Source: Quercus robur (lineage: Eukaryota > Streptophyta > Magnoliopsida > Fagales > Fagaceae). Taken from it: a stretch of 64,000 nt of DNA. The stretch covers positions 86,268,362 to 86,332,361 of the forward strand of contig NC_065535.1 of NCBI RefSeq assembly GCF_932294415.1, read 5' to 3'. Of the stretch, positions 61,199-64,000 are shown piece by piece; positions within the stretch are counted from its first letter, which is position 1, and each line of letters starts with the position of its first letter. The notes under the pieces were generated by a model, which saw only the letters and a list, made by a program, of their open reading frames with translations, had not been told where the DNA came from and did not search any database. Position numbers and translations under genes: made by a program.

Positions 61199-62739
61199 GA
61201 CGAACAACAAGTGCAAGTTCAAGGAAGACAATTAAAGATCCCTCTCTTTTCTGGGGCTTTTCTTTTCTTTTTTTTAATTTTTTTTATAAATTTTTTTGTT
61301 AAAACGGGAAACTCCCTTTCTTTCTCAACTTTTTTCAACGAGAGAGACCTATCCTAGGCCTTCTCGCCCTCCATCCAAAAGACACAGAATGAGAGGGAAA
61401 GAGAAAGAGAGAGAGACAAAGCTGTGAGGAAAGCCAAAGCAAAGATGGAATTGAGACTTGTTGCACTGAGATGAGACAACAAACTAAGGGTTCATAAGGA
61501 GGGCTTTTATTTTATAAATGAACGTTGGAGAGGGAAGGGAGGGAATGAAAGGTTACGGGCAACCCATGATTACCCGTTGATTGCTATTACAGTTGACCCG
61601 TTACGTGCCGGTTCGATTTCCTCGGAAGTGTTTGTTTTTGTGCGTGTCTTATTACCATTCCTAAAATTCTGTGGCTCACCAAAGTCCACGGTTTTTCTTG
61701 GTACATGTTTTTATCTTTGGGAGGTTCAATTTTTTTATTTTTATGAATGTTGGCTACTTCATTTGCCATGTAGTGGTTATTAAAATTTCTATGACATCTA
61801 AGAATGACAAGATTTTATAACCAACCATTAATTTGATTTTTTGTTTTTGTTTTTTTGGATAGATTTTGGATCACAAAATTTTCTCACAATTTATTTATTT
61901 TTTTTTTTTTTGTGCCGTGTGCATATTGTAATTGGTGTTATCAAAAGTGGTAACGTTGTTATATGCTAATAACGTTACTTTAATCACATATTATCAAACG
62001 ACAGATGTTAAAGAGCTGGCAAAATTTGTTGTGTCCTCAAAATTACTCTTTTTTTGGTTTTTTTCTAGGCAATCATTGTTGATTATTAGTTATTACCTAA
62101 ATGCTAAATCCTATTGATAGATTTTTATATTAAATTTGTTTCAATAGTTTTTTTTTAGTTGAAAAATGTATGTAAAATTCTTAACCACATTCTATGTATT
62201 CTACCTTTATGCAAAGGGAGGAAAATAAACAAGAAACCAAATTGAAACAACTTGATCCATTAGAGTTAACTATATAATTTTGCAAATTAATTTGAAACAA
62301 TTTTTATGTTTTTTAAGACCCATTTATAATACTCATTTTGCTATATAATATTTATGTTTTACTAAAATATTGCTAAATGCTTTGAATCTCAATTTTCTTA
62401 ATTCATATTTTGTATAAAAATTTTCATAGAATTGGTTTCCAACTATTGAGTAGAATTGAATTGCTAATCAAAAATTTTGAGGTTGGAATAGTCAAGTTTT
62501 TCGACATTTGTAGGAGATGAACATATTATATTATTTGTAGACTTTATTTTTTAAATTGATTAAATTATTTAGAAATTTAAATTCAAAGTATAAAATACTT
62601 TCATATCCTAAAATTACAAAAAAAATCAAGGAATCTCCCAAATACTTCCTCAACTACCTCGATTTTCACAATCAAATACCGAGCCCCATATCTCAAAATC
62701 TCATTTCATTATCTCAACAAAAGAAAATAATTTGTCAGT
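61199..62739. other. Leader and upstream region of the H+-ATPase gene
   Basis: CT-rich leader at about 61240-61440 (coding strand), then AT-rich sequence. No ORF or repeat recognised up to the solo LTR. Confidence 0.6.
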
Positions 62740-63831
62740 ACCAGTGTAACACCCCATAATTTTGATACTAATTTAAGTCTTATACGTAAATTAAAAAGGA
62801 GACTCACAATTAAATGGATTTAATTGGTTTGTGTCTAAGACATTTAAATCTGATAATTAGTAGAGTATAAGAGGCCTAAGTGAGATGGAATAGGTATATA
62901 TATATATATGGGCCTTTTTTTTTTTTTTTTTTTTTTTTTTTGGTGAAACATATATATGGGCCTTGATAAGCTTAAAAAAAGGAAAAAAAAAAAAAAAGAA
63001 AAAAAAAGAAGAAGGAAAACCCTAGGCTTTTATCTGAATTATACGTGCATATATGTATATATATATATATATATAAAAATAGGAGATCTCCCCTCTTTGA
63101 GCGGCACGAAGAAATCTTTTTGTTTTTAGTCTTCTCTGCGGCTGTGTGTGGGAGAATCAGGTAATCCCTCCTCATTACTTGGGTTCTTTTATTTATGTTA
63201 TACCTGGCAAGTGTCTATATAGCTTAAGGGCTATTGATATCTCACACACCTAGGATAGAGAATGTTTATGTATATTAGTCTTTGGGTCGCACAGATCACA
63301 GGTGGTTAGGCGTGGACTTAGGAAATCAATTTGTCACCATGCTAATGAGAAAAAGCTGCTTATGGTTTACTATATTATTGCACCATCTATCTAAGTTCAC
63401 AATCTGTCAGTCACGCACCTGCCAATATTCAAAAACTTGTCTAGCTTTATCATTAAGTCTAGCAGCAAAAGGGGAATAAAGGACTAGCAATGGGATTGAT
63501 AAATTAAGATATAATATTAGCTTCAACTATATATTAGATTGAGCACATATCTATCATTCAGCTATATTGGAGTTTCATGAATATCTATGATTAAATTAAT
63601 GGGAAAAATTTGATTATGCAGTAATATTTGTAAGCCCAAAAATCTGACAAAGCTGAAGTGTATCTCAAAGAATCTAACATCTCTGTAGGCTTTAATACAG
63701 ATAGATAAAACTATTTAAGTGCGAGAACAGATTATAATTGGGAAATTTGTGTATTGATGGATCTATGTTTGGTGTTGCTAGGTTCTAATTCTACTGATTT
63801 ATTGTGCTTTATTTTGGGGCGTTACAACCAG
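62740..63831. mobile_element. Solo LTR, 1082 bp, probably Ty3-gypsy
   Basis: TGTAACACCCCATAATTTTG...TTTTGGGGCGTTACA (62745-63826) between 5-bp duplications ACCAG (62740-62744 and 63827-63831). The TGTAACACCCC / GGGGYGTTACA ends are typical of plant gypsy LTRs. An internal TATA-rich stretch (63055-63080) precedes a likely transcription start. No internal domain remains. 63832-64000 shows nothing recognisable. Confidence 0.88.
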
Positions 63832-64000
63832 CATATAGAGAATGTGATAAAAATAAAGAAAAACGGTTTAAAACATTTTCATTTATCAAGATTTAATTGC
63901 CTTTAGCAAGGCTTCCACATTAAAAAAATAAAAATAAAGCACGAGAAACACCCTAAAAGCATCATTGACTTTTACTTTTATTGTCATGGCTCATATCGAT

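Overview
This is nuclear DNA of a flowering plant, most likely a woody eudicot. The reasons are GT-AG introns, AT-rich introns and spacers, plant-specific gene families (Dicer-like 4, plasma-membrane P3A H+-ATPase), a Ty1-copia element primed from initiator Met-tRNA, plant L1-type LINEs and many MITEs. The species cannot be named from the sequence alone.

Layout. (1) 1-21261 (+): the 3' part of DCL4, from the end of the helicase to the stop codon, in 15 exons. Its intron 7 holds SINE-like copies and a long terminal-inverted-repeat element. Its intron 11 is about 9 kb long because it contains a copia retrotransposon with 112-bp LTRs and a 5-bp target duplication, and that element is itself interrupted by an L1-type LINE. 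Intron 12 holds two adjacent foldbacks. (2) 23969-29479 (+): a complete 18-exon MCM5 gene with two E2F-type sites upstream. (3) 30942-37146 (+): a complete nine-exon FAD-dependent oxidoreductase whose last intron carries a hAT-type element nested in another MITE. (4) 37744-42006 (-): a complete five-exon WD40 gene of the WDR76/CMR1 type, which also has a tandem E2F-type promoter module. (5) About 41737-55800: a tandem duplication of the promoter and first exon of the WD40 gene plus its upstream flank. The second copy is a dead promoter/exon fragment, split by a LINE. The two copies differ by many insertions, so each one preserves pre-insertion sites for elements in the other (Helitron, hAT, solo LTR). 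(6) 56328-61198 (-): a complete 14-exon plasma-membrane H+-ATPase. (7) 62745-63826: a solo LTR.

The genes do not form an operon or a pathway. Two of them may share a program: MCM5 (replicative helicase) and the WDR76-like gene (chromatin/DNA damage) carry almost the same two-site E2F arrangement 150-180 bp before their start codons. All exon models were read by eye from splice signals and reading frame. In each gene the exon lengths add up to an open frame: DCL4 part 1183 codons, MCM5 733, FAD oxidoreductase 429, WD40 480 and H+-ATPase 951.
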